Assembly: GCA_018340375.1 (NCBI GenBank)
Contig: JAFFJZ010000010.1
Span: 186,001 to 250,000, forward strand
Length of the DNA stretch: 64,000 nt
Source: Gonatopus flavifemur
Taxonomy: Eukaryota > Arthropoda > Insecta > Hymenoptera > Dryinidae
Reading direction: 5' to 3'
Both the position numbers and the translations under genes were made by a program. Positions 10,281 to 21,678 of the stretch are shown here, one piece after another; the first letter of the stretch is position 1; every line of letters begins with the position of its first letter. The notes below the pieces were generated by a model. It was given only the letters and a program-made list of their open reading frames with translations, did not search any database and was not told the DNA's origin.

Positions 10281-10470
10281 TTTTGATAATACAAGATCGA
10301 GATGTAGTCAAGATCTTGACCAACTGATGTCGACGATACGCTTTTCTCGATTGGTACATATTGTTCTTGTCTAGAATGCTATTTTACGCAGCTCGTCTCG
10401 ATATTGTCTCGATTTCCAAGACAAGACAAGACAAGATCGATAATTTCTCGAATCTTGCGGAGGCACTATC
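10281..10470. repeat. Word array GTCTCGAT / ACAAGATCGAGA
   Basis: Variants of TCTCGAT and AAGATCTTGAC follow each other on both strands, including a short tandem AAGACAAGACAAGACAAG near 10420-10435. No terminal repeats identified. Confidence 0.5.
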
Positions 10471-10931
10471 CATTCTACGTTAGGAGCTCACGGTATAGGA
10501 AGATGAAAACAACGACATGAAAATTGGTCATTGAAAACAAGAGTTCTTAAGTTCACGAAACAATCAAAATTTAAAATATTGGGACGTGAAAATTTTGTGT
10601 CCAGATTGAATTTTCTTATCTTCTACTCAATCTTTATCAGACGATAGACTAATTTATGATGTTGAGTGATAAATGAGAGGAAAATTTTTCAATTGAAAAT
10701 GAATTTCTGTGTGTAGGAAAAAAATTCTTTTTGTTTCAAATTGTATTGATATACAACAAATCATTTACTCATGACCGGATTGGGGTTAAAATTCATAGAA
10801 TCGATAGTAATTTTTATGAAAGCAATTTGAAAAAAATCGATCGATACACTAATCTTTCAAAATGAGATTTAAATGAGAAAAATGAAAAACGCCTATAAAC
10901 AACGCTCATAGTAGTGATCTCCTATTTTTAT
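10471..10931. other. Unassigned AT-rich sequence
   Basis: Nothing supported. Confidence 0.4.
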
Positions 10932-11076
10932 CTCGTGAACAGAGTTGCCAGAAAAAGTAGCCCAACTTTGACGATTGGCTGCTTCTTGTATAGCCGGCCA
11001 ATTGTATTCTTGATTCTATAAGGATTCACCAATGATCAAAGTTTGGGCTACTTTTTCTAGCAACTCTGCTCGTGAA
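10932..11076. mobile_element. hAT-type MITE with perfect 8-bp target duplication
   Basis: The 129-bp element at 10940-11068 starts CAGAGTTGCCAGAAAAAGTA and ends with its near-perfect inverse TACTTTTTCTAGCAACTCTG. Octamers CTCGTGAA flank it at 10932-10939 and 11069-11076. Confidence 0.9.
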
Positions 11077-11214
11077 CTACATTCAGAAATAAAAATTGAA
11101 TAGAAAATGATTGAGAAAGATCAATTTTTTGCGAAGTTCTAAGGTCTCCTTTTATGAAAAGCTCGTATCTTCTGGATAGCTAGAGCCCAAGATCTAAAAA
11201 TTTACCGTAAGTTT

Positions 11215-11670
11215 CCTATCAGTGAGTACTGCAGCCCACAAACATTCGAACCAGAGGGCTCCGCCTCCTGACTGCTTCGCTTCATTCAGCAGTCCGGCTC
11301 CCTTGAAAATTCGCTTCGCTCATTTTGAACAAATCGTGGCTTACATAGGAGAGGCTCTTTCCCTCGCATCTCAAAGCAGGCGATTGACTTAGCTTCGAAA
11401 TTCGACTCGAAAACCCCTATAACCCATGTTCCATGAAAGTCCGTCCATGAACACAAAAATGACTAAACTCACATCCGCTTTATTGGATCCGCTATCTTGA
11501 ATTTATTTTCTGACATCAGATTTCAATTTAGCACCCTCGAAAACCCCTGGGACCCATGTTTCATTTAAATCCGTCCATGCAACCCAGAATAACAAACGTG
11601 TAAACATCGCGGAGAAAACGAGATATATATATATATAGACGTTCAGCCAGACAGACATACAGGCAACCTC
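11215..11670. repeat. Dispersed retroelement-like repeat, copy 1
   Basis: Two blocks match 36270-37060: a GC-rich block with CTGACTGCTTCGCTTC and CAGCAGTCC (11270-11305), and GGATCCGCTATCTTGAATTT followed by TTTCTGACATCAGATTT and CCCTCGAAAACCCC (11487-11550). It ends in CAGCCAGACAGACATACAGG, a GACA-type tail like that at 5660. Phrases of this kind are common in arthropod non-LTR 3' regions (family memory, not verified here). Confidence 0.6.
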
Positions 11671-13013
11671 ACGGATTATCAATCGGTATTGCATGAAATG
11701 AGGAACTATTCAACTTTCGATAGAATTATTCAAATATTTCGAAAGACACTCAGGCAGACTGTAGTCTCGTATAAGAGAGCGGGTGCAATGGGCACTCTGT
11801 GCTTGGCATAATATGTATACTGCTGAGTGCCTAAAAAAGTCGAAGAGGTGGAGTAATCTACTACGTCAATTTAGCATGGAATGTCCCATATAAAGTATAC
11901 GAGATTCGGAAATTTTTCTAATCCTAGGGGCCTCGAGTGGAAGATGTACCGTAACCTTTAGTAAGCCTTAAAAAGAATCTTGGAACGGCCCCGATGAATT
12001 CTGATTAATTATTATTCCAACGAAACATTTCTTTCCACATTGATCGTGTCCGAAATCTTCTCATTCAACGCATCAATCTATTTTCTTTTCCGAAAGTTCA
12101 ACCAGCACCGAATGTATCACTTTGATTAGATAATTCCACTTTGGGAATAAACGCACGAATTCCCACAATAAAGTGGATTTCAATATGAAATATTCGTGAT
12201 AGATGAGAATGATTCAATTGATCATTCTAAAATGCATTTCGGATCTAATTTAATCACTTAAATGGACATTTCGCGTGATTGTGCGATTTCCCCTCTCCAA
12301 ATGCAAATTTAACCTCAAGTGCCATCCCCTGAGAACGAAGAGAGTTGTTCATTTTACGACGCTGATATACAGTATGCGATGCAATGCGTCTTCGAGTAAA
12401 CGAATTGTAACAATCAATTTGAACTTGATTCAATGCCCAATATAATATTTTAATCAAATTATTATAATCATATAAATAAAGATATTAGAATGCGTTTTAG
12501 AGTCATTCTATTTTCCACTAAATCTAGCACTTCACAAGCTCTCACATGTCATTTATCAGCCTCAAGATTAATTTATCTTGATTTTAACTTGATATATTTG
12601 ACTTAGAGATCTATATCGAATAAAAATATCGGTAGATATGTAATAGATTGAATGATTTATAGAGACCAATTCAACGTGTTATAATGAAGGAGAAGGTCCA
12701 AATTTCGACTACTACTTTGTTTTTTCACTTGTAGCTACTGAACTATGAGCATACAACTTGTCGCAATAGTATTAGTCCTCGGGCACAGGGCCTTTCCGTA
12801 TGGGTGTCACCCATAATCTTACTTATAACTTTGTGTATCACTTCTTCATGCCGAGTCTGCCAACTATTTATTCGAGAGAATTCTTGAGAGCGAGGCGGTT
12901 TCTTTCGGGAACCCCGAAAAGTCATCCATTTGGTGCGAGCATAAAATTTATGACTAGAATATTCTGTCTTTTTCAACCAGAAGATATAAAGATTTGAATA
13001 TAAAGTGCGAGAA
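11671..13013. other. Unassigned, mostly unique sequence
   Basis: No paired repeats and no coding frame with supporting signals over 1.3 kb. The frames at 12254-12457 and 12743-12976 (minus) look like chance. Confidence 0.4.
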
Positions 13014-13330
13014 ATATTATGTCGGACAAATACTTTGGGTCATTTGGCGTGCCCGGCACCCCAAAAATGGTGAAGTTATGGCGTCATAAAATTTATCACC
13101 AGCAAGCTGATTTGTTTGGAGGTGTCAAAGAGAAAATATTTCGAAGGCAGTGGTAACCTTAGCCGACAATTTTTTGGGGGATACTTGTTGGCTGACGCTC
13201 TAAAGTCAATGATTTAGCTCTGACTTTTTATTGACTACCGCTTGTCGGACAAAAAACAGGCATGTCAAATAGTTCATTTTCTAATCAGTGGTATAGTTGC
13301 CCGACAAAAATATTAGGCTGAATTCATAGT
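13014..13330. repeat. Word array around TGTCGGACAAA
   Basis: Variants TGTCGGACAAA, GCCGACAATTTTTT, TGTCGGACAAAAAA and GCCCGACAAAAAT recur on both strands. No terminal repeats were identified. Confidence 0.4.
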
Positions 13331-13378
13331 CCGAGAAGGAAACGTGATATTCTTTATTCAATCAATGTTGAGTATTGT

Positions 13379-13486
13379 CAGGACGTCTACTCCCGGAAAT
13401 TCCTTTTCCTCTCATTGGTCAGCCTATTCAATGAAAATGTATGATTGATCAATTCCGTTGAATCTCTGTGACCGGTAGACACCCTG
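13379..13486. mobile_element. Candidate hAT-like MITE
   Basis: CAGGACGTCTACTCCCGG and the right end CGGTAGACACCCTG form an inverted pair of hAT type. The flanking octamers (AGTATTGT, ATTATGCA) do not match, so the target duplication is lost or the call is wrong. Confidence 0.4.
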
Positions 13487-13496
13487 ATTATGCATG

Positions 13497-13793
13497 CACG
13501 GAGAAAAAAAATTCGTTGGAATAGCAAGAATTTTGCTGTCTTAACGAAACTCGCTTGTTATTATATGGACAGCAAGCAAGTCCGCTGAAGTGAACGGCGA
13601 TTCGTTGTTTCAGCGAATCAAGCTTCGTAAAATTAGCGAAGGACTGATAATTATAACGAATCAGTTAGTAAATACAGCGAATTTACAGCTTAGTAAAATT
13701 AGCTCATTAACACAGTGAAATGTCATCGTTTGGTTATTCGATCCGTTCAGCGAAGACGGATTCGTTGAAATAACTAAATCTTTTTTCTCCGTG
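13497..13793. mobile_element. MITE with CACGGAGAAAAAA ends and CAGCGAATT words
   Basis: Ends CACGGAGAAAAAAAATTCG and the inverse of GATTTAGTTATTTCAACG...TTTTTTCTCCGTG pair over the first 13 bases. The interior is made of ACAGCGAATT, AACGAATCAG and TTCGTTGTTT-like words on both strands. 297 bp, flanked by TG on both sides rather than TA. Confidence 0.7.
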
Positions 13794-13880
13794 TGAAGCA
13801 GATATAGTATCTGCAACATTGAGTACGCACTCAATAAGGCTGTGTCTGCATGATCATTACACAGTTAAAAATTTGGGATA

Positions 13881-14125
13881 TACTGAGAGGAAAAAAATCT
13901 TAAAAAAAGAAAAAAATTTTGGATTGACCGAGTTCAATCCGACATTTGTTCGATTCAAGAAAACTTTCTTCGGAAGAAGAAATTGCTTACTCAGTTTGAA
14001 GCTATACATCATGATATCGAGTGCATTTTTTCATCCCAACTACACATCTTCTTGAGATAAGAGAAAGATATATTCTTAGAACAAGGAAATATGTTCTTAT
14101 GATAAGACCAATGTTTTTTTCAGTG
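13881..14125. mobile_element. MITE family A, copy 1 (ends TACTGAGAGGAAAAA)
   Basis: A 245-bp element closely related to 58800-59043 (244 bp). Shared words include GGATTGACCGAGT, TCAAGAAAACTTTCTTC, ACTCAGTTTGAAG and AATATGTTCTTA. The right end is TTTTTTTCAGTG. The two overlapping open frames here are shadows. Confidence 0.8.
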
Positions 14126-14410
14126 TGCTTTGAATCCATCCACATATCCGAAATGGTTGATTCGAAATTTAGATTGAAATTGACAGGAGAAAATGTTGAG
14201 TCAACACAAAATTTTCAATAAACTTCACTGACCTTTCAATACAACAATTTATTGAGTTGAATCAAAATTTGAATGATTTGGAAATATCGGTCTTTATTGA
14301 TTTTATGGGTTAAGGTAGTTCTCTTGCAATGTTCAGTATCAAATTTTAAAGGTTTCTATCAAGTAGAGAACCAAGGTGGGAGGGATTCGATATCATACCC
14401 GTATTTATGA
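14126..14410. other. Unassigned sequence
   Basis: Nothing supported. Confidence 0.4.
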
Positions 14411-14777
14411 CAACTTTGTAACAACCACACCAAATTTTTTATGGTTTTTTCTTCAAAAATTTTTATTTCCGATCCGTTCGTCACTTATGGGAGCTCATCT
14501 TATTCCTAGTGAGATTTGAAAAACCTTTATCATGGAGATTTTTGATATTGCATCATCATGACACTATCACATGCTTTGTTTGTGGGAATTTATTTCACGA
14601 ATTATAAACAATTACGAGTAATCATTGTGAAAATTTCATACATGAAAATTCTCCATTGTGAAGGTTTTCCAAATTTGATGAGGAATAAAATGAACCCTCA
14701 TAAGTCATGAACGAATGGGAAATAAAGATTTTTCGAGAAAAAACCATGAAAAATTTTGTGTGGTTGTTACAAAGTTG
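14411..14777. mobile_element. Foldback element, 367 bp
   Basis: The left arm begins CAACTTTGTAACAACCACAC; the right arm ends GTGTGGTTGTTACAAAGTTG, its exact inverse. Pairing continues for about 130 bp per arm (TTTTTTATGGTTTTTTCTTC with GAGAAAAAACCATGAAAAAT, CTCATCTTATTCCT with AGGAATAAAATGAA). The loop is about 100 bp. No coding capacity. Confidence 0.8.
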
Positions 14778-15376
14778 TTTGTTTATATTCCGAGTTGGTT
14801 ATTTGTTTTGTCATGAATACGAATCTAAGCCCCAACGAATATGATTATCAAATCTCTTCGACCTTGGTCGAACGATACTTGACGATAATTCTCACCACTC
14901 AGGGATTCTATGGACTGGAATTACATATCAGAGTCTATGGAGCATCGTGCGATTCGCTAGCAATCGAAATGATGCACATACGACGGTCGGAGGTGTTGGG
15001 AAATGAATTCTGAGGTCACGAAAAATCACATCAAACTCGGCCTTTAACGGCCGTATCAATCTCAGCCCCCCGAAACTCCGAGTAATGATTGACATTCGGA
15101 AGAACTCGAAATACCATGCCTAAATCGATTTTAATGTCATTGTTCGAGACCTCCGAATGACTTCCAAAACACTTGCGACAGCCAAAAGTGCATTATGTCC
15201 ATCGCTAGCTATCCGCGGGATGATTGAAAATTGTAATTTTTTTCCATGGCTCTCGGAATGTCTGAGGATGTTCCTATATTTATGAAAAACCTAAAATATT
15301 TCATTACGTAAATATGAAACCAAAATCCAATGAATTTCCTGACAATGGAGCTCTTGAATTTTGCCTTGGTTACGGC
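14778..15376. other. Unassigned sequence
   Basis: Frame 14756-15013 starts in the hairpin arm and is not supported as a gene. No other feature seen. Confidence 0.35.
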
Positions 15377-16211
15377 TAGTGTTGCCGCGATCCGAGCTAA
15401 TCCGAGTTTTGAGCAAGAGCTCGGCTTGGTTCTTGTGTTTTACAGTGAGGATCGGCTCAGAGATCGGATCGATAGCTCAACTGCTCGGATTGGCTCGAAG
15501 ATCGTCGAGCTAGATCGACGATCTTACGATCTCCATCCAAAATACATGCTAATAAAAAATGTTGGCATTCAAAAGCTCTTTGGAATGGAACATATTTCTG
15601 AAACTCTTGAAGCTGGAGTATGAATCAACGCTTTCTCGAAATTTTCATGACTAATTGAATCAAATTTTACAAATGTGTTAATTATAATAACTCAATGAAT
15701 GCATCTTTTAAAGAATAGGTGGGGAAATATATCATTAAATGTATGTTCAGAAGATTGGTGAAGAAAAACCAACTTTATAACAGAAAAATATCTCTGTAAA
15801 TATATTTTTACAAAATTCCTGACTTTGCTACTAATTGAACACAATATTGTTTCATAAATAGTGGTGAATATGAAAAAAAGTACACTCTGAGTTATTCCAT
15901 GATAATCTCAATATTCAATCTCAATATTATAATAATTATAATCTCAATATTGTTTCATGCGTAAAATCAAGTAGTTTTCCATCACACGTTTTCCCTTTTC
16001 CCTCGTCTGAATGGAAATTCCTTCAGTGACGATCTAGCTCGTCGATCTCATAGTTCTGGCTTAGCTCGAAACTCGGATCGACTGAAATTTTTTCAGCTCT
16101 GCTCGAAGATCGGATCGTACAGAATTATTGAGGTCGGCTCGAAGATTGGCTCGAAATCTCGAGCCAATCCGAGACGATCTTCGATCTGGATCGAAGATCG
16201 CGGCAACACTA
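15377..16211. mobile_element. TA-flanked element with GTGTTGCCGCGATC ends
   Basis: The element 15379-16209 (831 bp) has perfect 14-bp terminal repeats GTGTTGCCGCGATC and TA on both sides. Each end carries about 150-200 bp of the word CTCGAAGATCGGATCG in many variants on both strands; the middle is ordinary AT-rich DNA. The 97-codon frame at 15330-15623 and the 64-codon frame at 16061-16255 are readings of the arrays. A partial copy lies inverted at 18238-18448. Confidence 0.8.
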
Positions 16212-16845
16212 ATATTCGATATAACATTCATTTGAAGTATCAGTTGTGTATCCAATTGCGTTCCTATAGGAGCATTCTATCTATAGGATCTATAGATAAT
16301 TGTCCATGAATGAAGATGTATAAGATGAAACAAACCTTGGTCTTGTGCTACGTAGATCGATAAATTACCGACTCCTCAAGTTCAACAACACTAATTGTTA
16401 TCGTTTGAAGGTCATTAGCATTCCTCGAATAAAAACAGTCATTATCTAACATAGATTAATAGTTGATTGATGAGGTTTTTTGACACTCATTATAGATTAA
16501 CGTATTCCTGCCTATCTCTTATTTTGAGAGGGAGAAAAGATTATGGCAAAAACGTTTACTTTCATTGACTTGATGATTGGGAAATTCTTTTACAAACAAT
16601 CTTGTGAATTCAACAGGATTTTATGGAGATTTTAGAATAAAACGAGGCTACTATCTCCAAGGATGTAGGATTGATAAAATTGCAGTGAGCTGGAATATCT
16701 TTTTGATTAATATAAATCATGTTTCACAATTCGTACATGATCAATGTTACTGAAGTTTGAATCATGTCTTGAAACGAATTGATAATCAAATAACGAAATA
16801 CTCAGCTGTGTGTGACCCAAAATCTTGCAAAATAGTCTTTAAACG
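16212..16845. other. Unassigned sequence
   Basis: No repeat or gene supported. Confidence 0.4.
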
Positions 16846-17088
16846 ATGTCAAATAAATTTTGCAATCCGCGGAAGACCGCACAGCGAATCTTCGCTGAAG
16901 CAACTAATCTTTCAACGATGTTCTCAATTTCGAAGAGATTTTTCAAGAAAATGAACACCGATGATTCTGTGAGTTTGAATTGTTTATTCGCTCCTATAAA
17001 GGATTCAAATGTCAAGAACATCACGGTTGAGGGAGATCGGCTCTATGTGTCGACAGGGATTGATTTGCCCATTTTACTGATATTTTGA
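16846..17088 (+). CDS. Candidate small coding stretch, unknown
   Basis: An ATG-started frame of 80 codons (MSNKFCNPRKTAQRIFAEAT ... STGIDLPILLIF, stop at 17086-17088). Composition is more protein-like than its surroundings (balanced charged and hydrophobic residues, segment TVEGDRLYVSTG). Two other overlapping frames also remain open, which argues for caution. No domain recognised and no Kozak or splice evidence. It ends just before a repeat at 17107. Confidence 0.25.
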   Translation: MSNKFCNPRKTAQRIFAEATNLSTMFSISKRFFKKMNTDDSVSLNCLFAPIKDSNVKNITVEGDRLYVSTGIDLPILLIF

Positions 17089-17106
17089 GAATAATTTTTA
17101 GAAATC

Positions 17107-17297
17107 ACTATCCCACTGAGCATTCCCGTTGAAACCTTGCATTAACAGTGCGGCGATATTGATGCGATCTTGAAGGTATCTGTTGTTCAATTCACAAGTA
17201 CAATAGCACAAAAGTAACTTACAGAAATATCGTTGGAATATCACTTGATAACGTAACATGGCTAAAATTTACTTGCAATTGTATTTTTTAATATCAG
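17107..17297. mobile_element. Partial copy of the CCCACTGAGCATT element
   Basis: Matches 45376-45570: ATCCCACTGAGCATT end, ATATTGATGCGATCTTG, GTTGGAATATCACTTGA, AACGTAACAT and ATTTACTTG occur in the same order. The right half is replaced at 17298 by a different array, so this copy is truncated or interrupted. Confidence 0.7.
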
Positions 17298-17640
17298 GGG
17301 ACAGTCCCAATCAGAAAAATCCGTAATATGCCAATGTTGACAACAGGTGCAGTACAGTGCCAATATTGGGTCTCCAACACTTGGTCAACACGTCCGGGAT
17401 CAGTACTGGATACATAAAAATACAGTACCTACTATGCCTGTACTGATAAACCAATACTGAGAACTTAATACCGACCAGGTACTAACCCAGTACTGGCCCT
17501 GCACTGATTGCGAATAATGGTATCAGTACTCAATCCCCAGTACCGAAAAGCGTTATCATTCCAGACAAATGCCAGTACCCTGCCAGTCTTGGCTAGTCCG
17601 GGTGCAGTACTGCGCCTGATGTAAATTTCTGGTTGGAGTG
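17298..17640. repeat. Word array CAGTACTGG
   Basis: At least ten variants of CAGTACTGG or GGTACTG on both strands, mixed with CCAATATTGGG-type words. No terminal repeats identified. It may be inserted into the preceding element. Confidence 0.6.
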
Positions 17641-17689
17641 GGCTACATTGAGACAAGTATATGTTGAGACAGTGGACAGTATTCAGAAA

Positions 17690-18105
17690 AGCACCGCGAG
17701 GTCTTTTGAACGTTCAGACAACGTACTTGATTACACAGGGAACGTGCAAATAACGTCTCAGGATGTTCTAAGAACGTTACATGCATGTCCCAGGTACGTG
17801 CAAATGTCCCGGTTAGTTATATTCATGTGCGCCGTGCGACGTTCTGGGAACGTGTTCAATGAAGGTTTTCATAACGTTGTGCAAAGCTGAACATATGTTT
17901 TCAAAGGTTAGTTTTGATGAAAGCACTTTGGGAAAACATGATGAGAACGGCGCGTAGTGGATGTAAAGGATGTGTTGAAAACGTATTCAGGGGCACCCAA
18001 AATGCAGGTGCTCTAAACGTTTGGAGAACCTACTTCCTGGAGACCAATAAAACACGCAGAACCAAGTGCATGTTTTCAAAACGTTCAGAGAACTTTCTGC
18101 GCTGT
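17690..18105. repeat. Word array AACGTTCTNAGAACGTT
   Basis: Dense AACGT-containing words on both strands (GAACGTGCAAATAACGT, GTTCTAAGAACGTTAC, GTTCTGGGAACGTG, AAAACGTTCAGAGAAC). Frames 17633-17890 and 17914-18210 read through it and are not supported as genes. Possible ends are ACACAGGGAACG near 17738 and the inverse of CAGAGAACTTTCTGCGCTGT near 18104. Confidence 0.55.
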
Positions 18106-18235
18106 CTGGATGATTTGAAAATTCTGAACAAAATCCCTGACAAATCGGATTATCATATTGCATCAATAGCTAAATTTTTGTTTTATACACTCCATCATTT
18201 TTCCAATTGAAAATAAAAATCACTTTTGCCGTAAC

Positions 18236-18448
18236 TAGTGTTGCCGCGATCTTCGATCCAGATCGAAATTTCGAGCCAATCTTCGAGCCGACCTCAATAA
18301 TTCTGTACGATCCGATCTTCGAGCAGAGCTGAAACAATTTCAGTCGATCCGAGTTTCGAGCTAAGCCAGAACTATGAGATCGACGAGCTAGATCGTCACT
18401 GAAGGAATTTCCATTCAGACGAGGGAAAAGGGAAAACATGTGATTTTA
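18236..18448. mobile_element. Partial copy of the GTGTTGCCGCGATC element
   Basis: From TA-GTGTTGCCGCGATC at 18236 this is a close inverted copy of 16209-15988, sharing AATTCTGTACGATCCGATCT and GACGAGGGAAAAGGGAAAAC. Homology stops near 18448. Confidence 0.8.
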
Positions 18449-18700
18449 GCTGTGCAGACCCATGGACTCGTGAACATCAGAATTTGAATTATACTTGATG
18501 TAATTGATTTGTAAGGTAATCAGTAATCATTGAGTTAAATTATACCTATAAACACATCTTGTATTGGATTAATCAAATAAGTTTCTTCGTTCCAATGTAT
18601 ACAGAGATTCTCTGGCCCTGGTTATATAAAATATTTCAGGTTCGGGCTGTGCTTCTTAACATATGTGGAGGGGAAGCAATCGATGTCGGGAATATATGTC
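18449..18700. other. Unassigned sequence
   Basis: Nothing supported. Confidence 0.4.
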
Positions 18701-18714
18701 TCTGAATTTTTATT

Positions 18715-19185
18715 ATATTTTAGCAATCGTTCAACATAGAGTTGAACATCGGCACAACATTGGCTCAGCGTTGGCGCGGGATTGTCGCAACGTTGAATCA
18801 ATTTTGGCCGAATATTGACTCAGTACTATTATAGTATTGACTTAAATTTAGCAGTCAACATCATTTATGTGTAATAAATGATGGTACCTCCTTTAAATGC
18901 ATAAAACATCTGACCATTGGCAGACCATAAAAAAATTCGTCTATCAGTCTTGGTTCGTAATGAGTACAAGCATGATCCAATCTTGGATTTAGATCGAGCG
19001 ACAAATTTTTTCGAGGGTTGCCAATGATGGCTGATTTGACTGCCATAATCGTACCAATGTTGGTCCGTGATTGGCAGAATACATCAATGGAGCCTGTAAC
19101 GATGTTATCATTTCAAGCTTGCACCTTGCTAACCGCCAAGGCTCGGCCAATCTTTGTCAGTGTTGCGCCATCCTAATGTCAATCG
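18715..19185. repeat. Word array CAACATTGGC / CCAATGTTGG
   Basis: Variants such as CAACATTGGCTCAGCGTTGG, CGCAACGTTGAATC, GACCATTGGCAGACC and ACCAATGTTGGTCC occur on both strands at both ends of this stretch, with plainer sequence between. No matching terminal repeats found. Confidence 0.5.
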
Positions 19186-19603
19186 TCAATTTTCACCTGG
19201 GATTGTTTGCCGGAAGGAGATTACTGTACTTTGTGGACTTTGATAAAAAACATAACTTACAAGAGAAATAATAAAAGAGGTTATATAGTTTCACGTTTCA
19301 ACGTTTAAATAGAAAAACCAATTCGAATTTTATAGTGTTCTTCCTAAATTGATCAGCTGCAAGAATTAGACTTACTTCAATTATACGACTGTGAGGATTC
19401 CTTTTTTGGGACTTTTGTTGCTACCCTGGTGAAAACGCGGATAGATTTGGATCAAAATTTGCAGATGGGTACAAAAATAAGATGCAGACGGATTGAAATA
19501 CAATCCACTTTTATCCGTTTTAATCCGTTCAATGTACCAGGTGTAGAAGTATGAAACCGGAATTTCTCTATAAATGGCACTAGCCATCAGTTTAAGAACC
19601 CGT
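19186..19603. other. Unassigned sequence
   Basis: No feature beyond chance frames. Confidence 0.35.
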
Positions 19604-19794
19604 TTGGCAGCGTCAGGCAGTGATGCCAGGAAAGACGGTGTGGACCGAAAAATCAGCCCCTCTACCGTGCACACGATGAAACTTTCGTATACATGTGAGT
19701 CACACGTATACGAACGTGTCATTGTGTGAACAATGGAGGGGCTGATATTTCGGTCCGCACCATTTTTCCTGGCATCACTGCCTGACGCTGCCAA
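19604..19794. mobile_element. Foldback element, first of a back-to-back pair
   Basis: TTGGCAGCGTCAGGCAGTGA at the left pairs with TCACTGCCTGACGCTGCCAA at the right. The stem continues for about 85 bp per arm (GATGCCAGGAAAGACGGTGT, AAATCAGCCCCTC). A 142-codon minus-strand frame at 19381-19809 runs through it and is a shadow. Confidence 0.85.
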
Positions 19795-19800
19795 TGACCA

Positions 19801-20022
19801 GTGTTCCAATATTCGGTGAGCTGGGAATTCGCAGCTTGGTCACATGATTGATTCTACGTCACAAACTACTATGTCACACACTTATACACGTGCACGCTCT
19901 TGTCGGTGTCCGCTCGCTGATGAAAGCGCTCACATGTGTTAGTGCGTGACGCAGTAGTTTGTCACGTACAATCAATCACGTAACCAAGCTGCGATTCTCC
20001 AGCTCACCGAATATCGGAACAC
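19801..20022. mobile_element. Foldback element, second of the pair
   Basis: GTGTTCCAATATTCGGTGAG pairs with CTCACCGAATATCGGAACAC. Arms of about 95 bp also share GCAGCTTGGT/ACCAAGCTGC and ACTACTGCGTCAC-like sequence. It begins only 6 bp after the preceding hairpin ends. Confidence 0.85.
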
Positions 20023-21556
20023 AGGCTATGACAGCAGTCGATATTGTTCCAGAACGATCCGAATGTCCCCGCTGCAGCTATTTACCTTAACGATACTTCA
20101 GATAGTTAGTATAACCACCTCAGAGCATATACTACTGGAGCGAGCAAAGGCTACGGAGAAGTGTGGTTAGTTTGCATTAAAAATAGACTAAGAGTTCCGA
20201 ATTTTAGACAGTGCTATCTTTGTTTAAATCTCATTGGATGAAAAGAGGGACAACTGCCTATAAGTCAGATATCTCTCTCTCTCTCTCTCTATCAATTCAA
20301 CCACACTTATTTCTATTGAAATCATAGGCATGAGAATCTCAGTGCATGAGAACTCGTGTCAAATAAATGAATTTCAAGTTGATTTCAGACAGCCCTATCC
20401 GACTCCCTGACTAAACTATAGAAGACTTGGTATTCTTAGTGTAGCCAAAAACATTAAACCGATAGATTGCGCCACTTGTGTTGGTGGGCTATTCCTTTTA
20501 ATTTGATTGGACGACTGAATAATAGATATATTTTATGCAGCCCAACAAGACCATCAGCGTGATATGCGGATTAGTTCCATTTGGCGATAGTAAGGAACAC
20601 AAAGAGTGGGGGAGTTAGAGAGGGCTGATGTCAGATAAATTCACATCCACCAAATATTCAATCGATCTTTTAATGTCCATAGCTTCAGTGTAGATGTACC
20701 GAACGTTTTTCCAAATGTTTCTGCCCTCTTGGGAGAGTTTTAGAAAATAAGGTAATCGAATGCATGTAATCAGCTAGAAAAAAAATACTTGGAGTTCGAA
20801 TTTTTACTTACAATGTAAGATACATGTTGTTTAGAGAAACTTTTGAATTCCCGTTCGAAAAACATCAATGAAAAAAAAAAGATGAAACGGCGATATATGA
20901 AGAAAATAAATATAGGTAGTATCTTTCTCTGTGATGATTAATATCACCATCATTCTGTCAAATGAATTTTGAATATTCTCTGTATCGAAAATTCATATAA
21001 ATATGAAAATAAAGCTAATCAAATATTCGACATTTTTTTATTCACGATATGAACGTATGAGATGAACGCTATGCCAGAAACACATAGGCGGATACGAATC
21101 TTTTTCAAAAATGATCTATCGGATGTATTGGACTTCAATTTCGTGAACAATAATTTCTATTCGATTCGATTGAACGTGCACGTACGAAAACTATTAAGCA
21201 ATGAAAATGTATAAAAATGGAAAGACGATATCATGATCGCGTCAATTTGATGAAACAGGAAAAGAAGCAGAAAACGCATTGAAAGTGCTGCAAATGAGTC
21301 ATCGAATTATCATTATTGCTGGAAGATAAATACTCTTTGAAGGTCATTGACTCGCCATCGTCAATGCTCGATCAATTATTGATTACCTATCACATGTACA
21401 TTATTCTTTTGATTTGAGATGAATCAATCTACAAATTCTTCATCGTTTTGTGATATAAGAATAATAATAATTCGATCCGAAAGAATGAAAATAAGAGAAG
21501 ATATTTGTGCACGATTCCTGTATTCAATCACTTTGTAACTGAATTTTGGTAACCAT
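20023..21556. other. Low-repeat sequence with a (TC)n tract
   Basis: The longest stretch in the window without recognisable mobile DNA. A (TC)n tract is at about 20270-20290. Lies downstream of the minus-strand terminal exon. No coding frame found. Confidence 0.45.
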
Positions 21557-21562
21557 TTTATT
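21557..21562 (-). promoter_or_regulatory. AATAAA polyadenylation signal
   Basis: AATAAA on the minus strand about 117 bp after the stop codon of the terminal exon at 21679-21850. It is correctly placed for 3' end formation of that gene. Confidence 0.5.
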
Positions 21563-21678
21563 TTTTATATCGTTCAATGTCCGAGCCACGGCACATAAGT
21601 AATTATTCAATTTCCTTTCTTTCATATTTCCTAAGATATAAATCTCTTCGTCGTGCAACGAGTACGATCAGAACGATT

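Noticed and set aside
15330..15623. 97-codon frame beginning like a signal peptide
   Set aside because: Two thirds of it lies in the CTCGAAGATCGG word array of the 15379 element, and other frames there are also open.
19381..19809. 142-codon minus-strand frame
   Set aside because: It runs across a perfect hairpin and ordinary flank, with no domain; the mirrored DNA explains its length.
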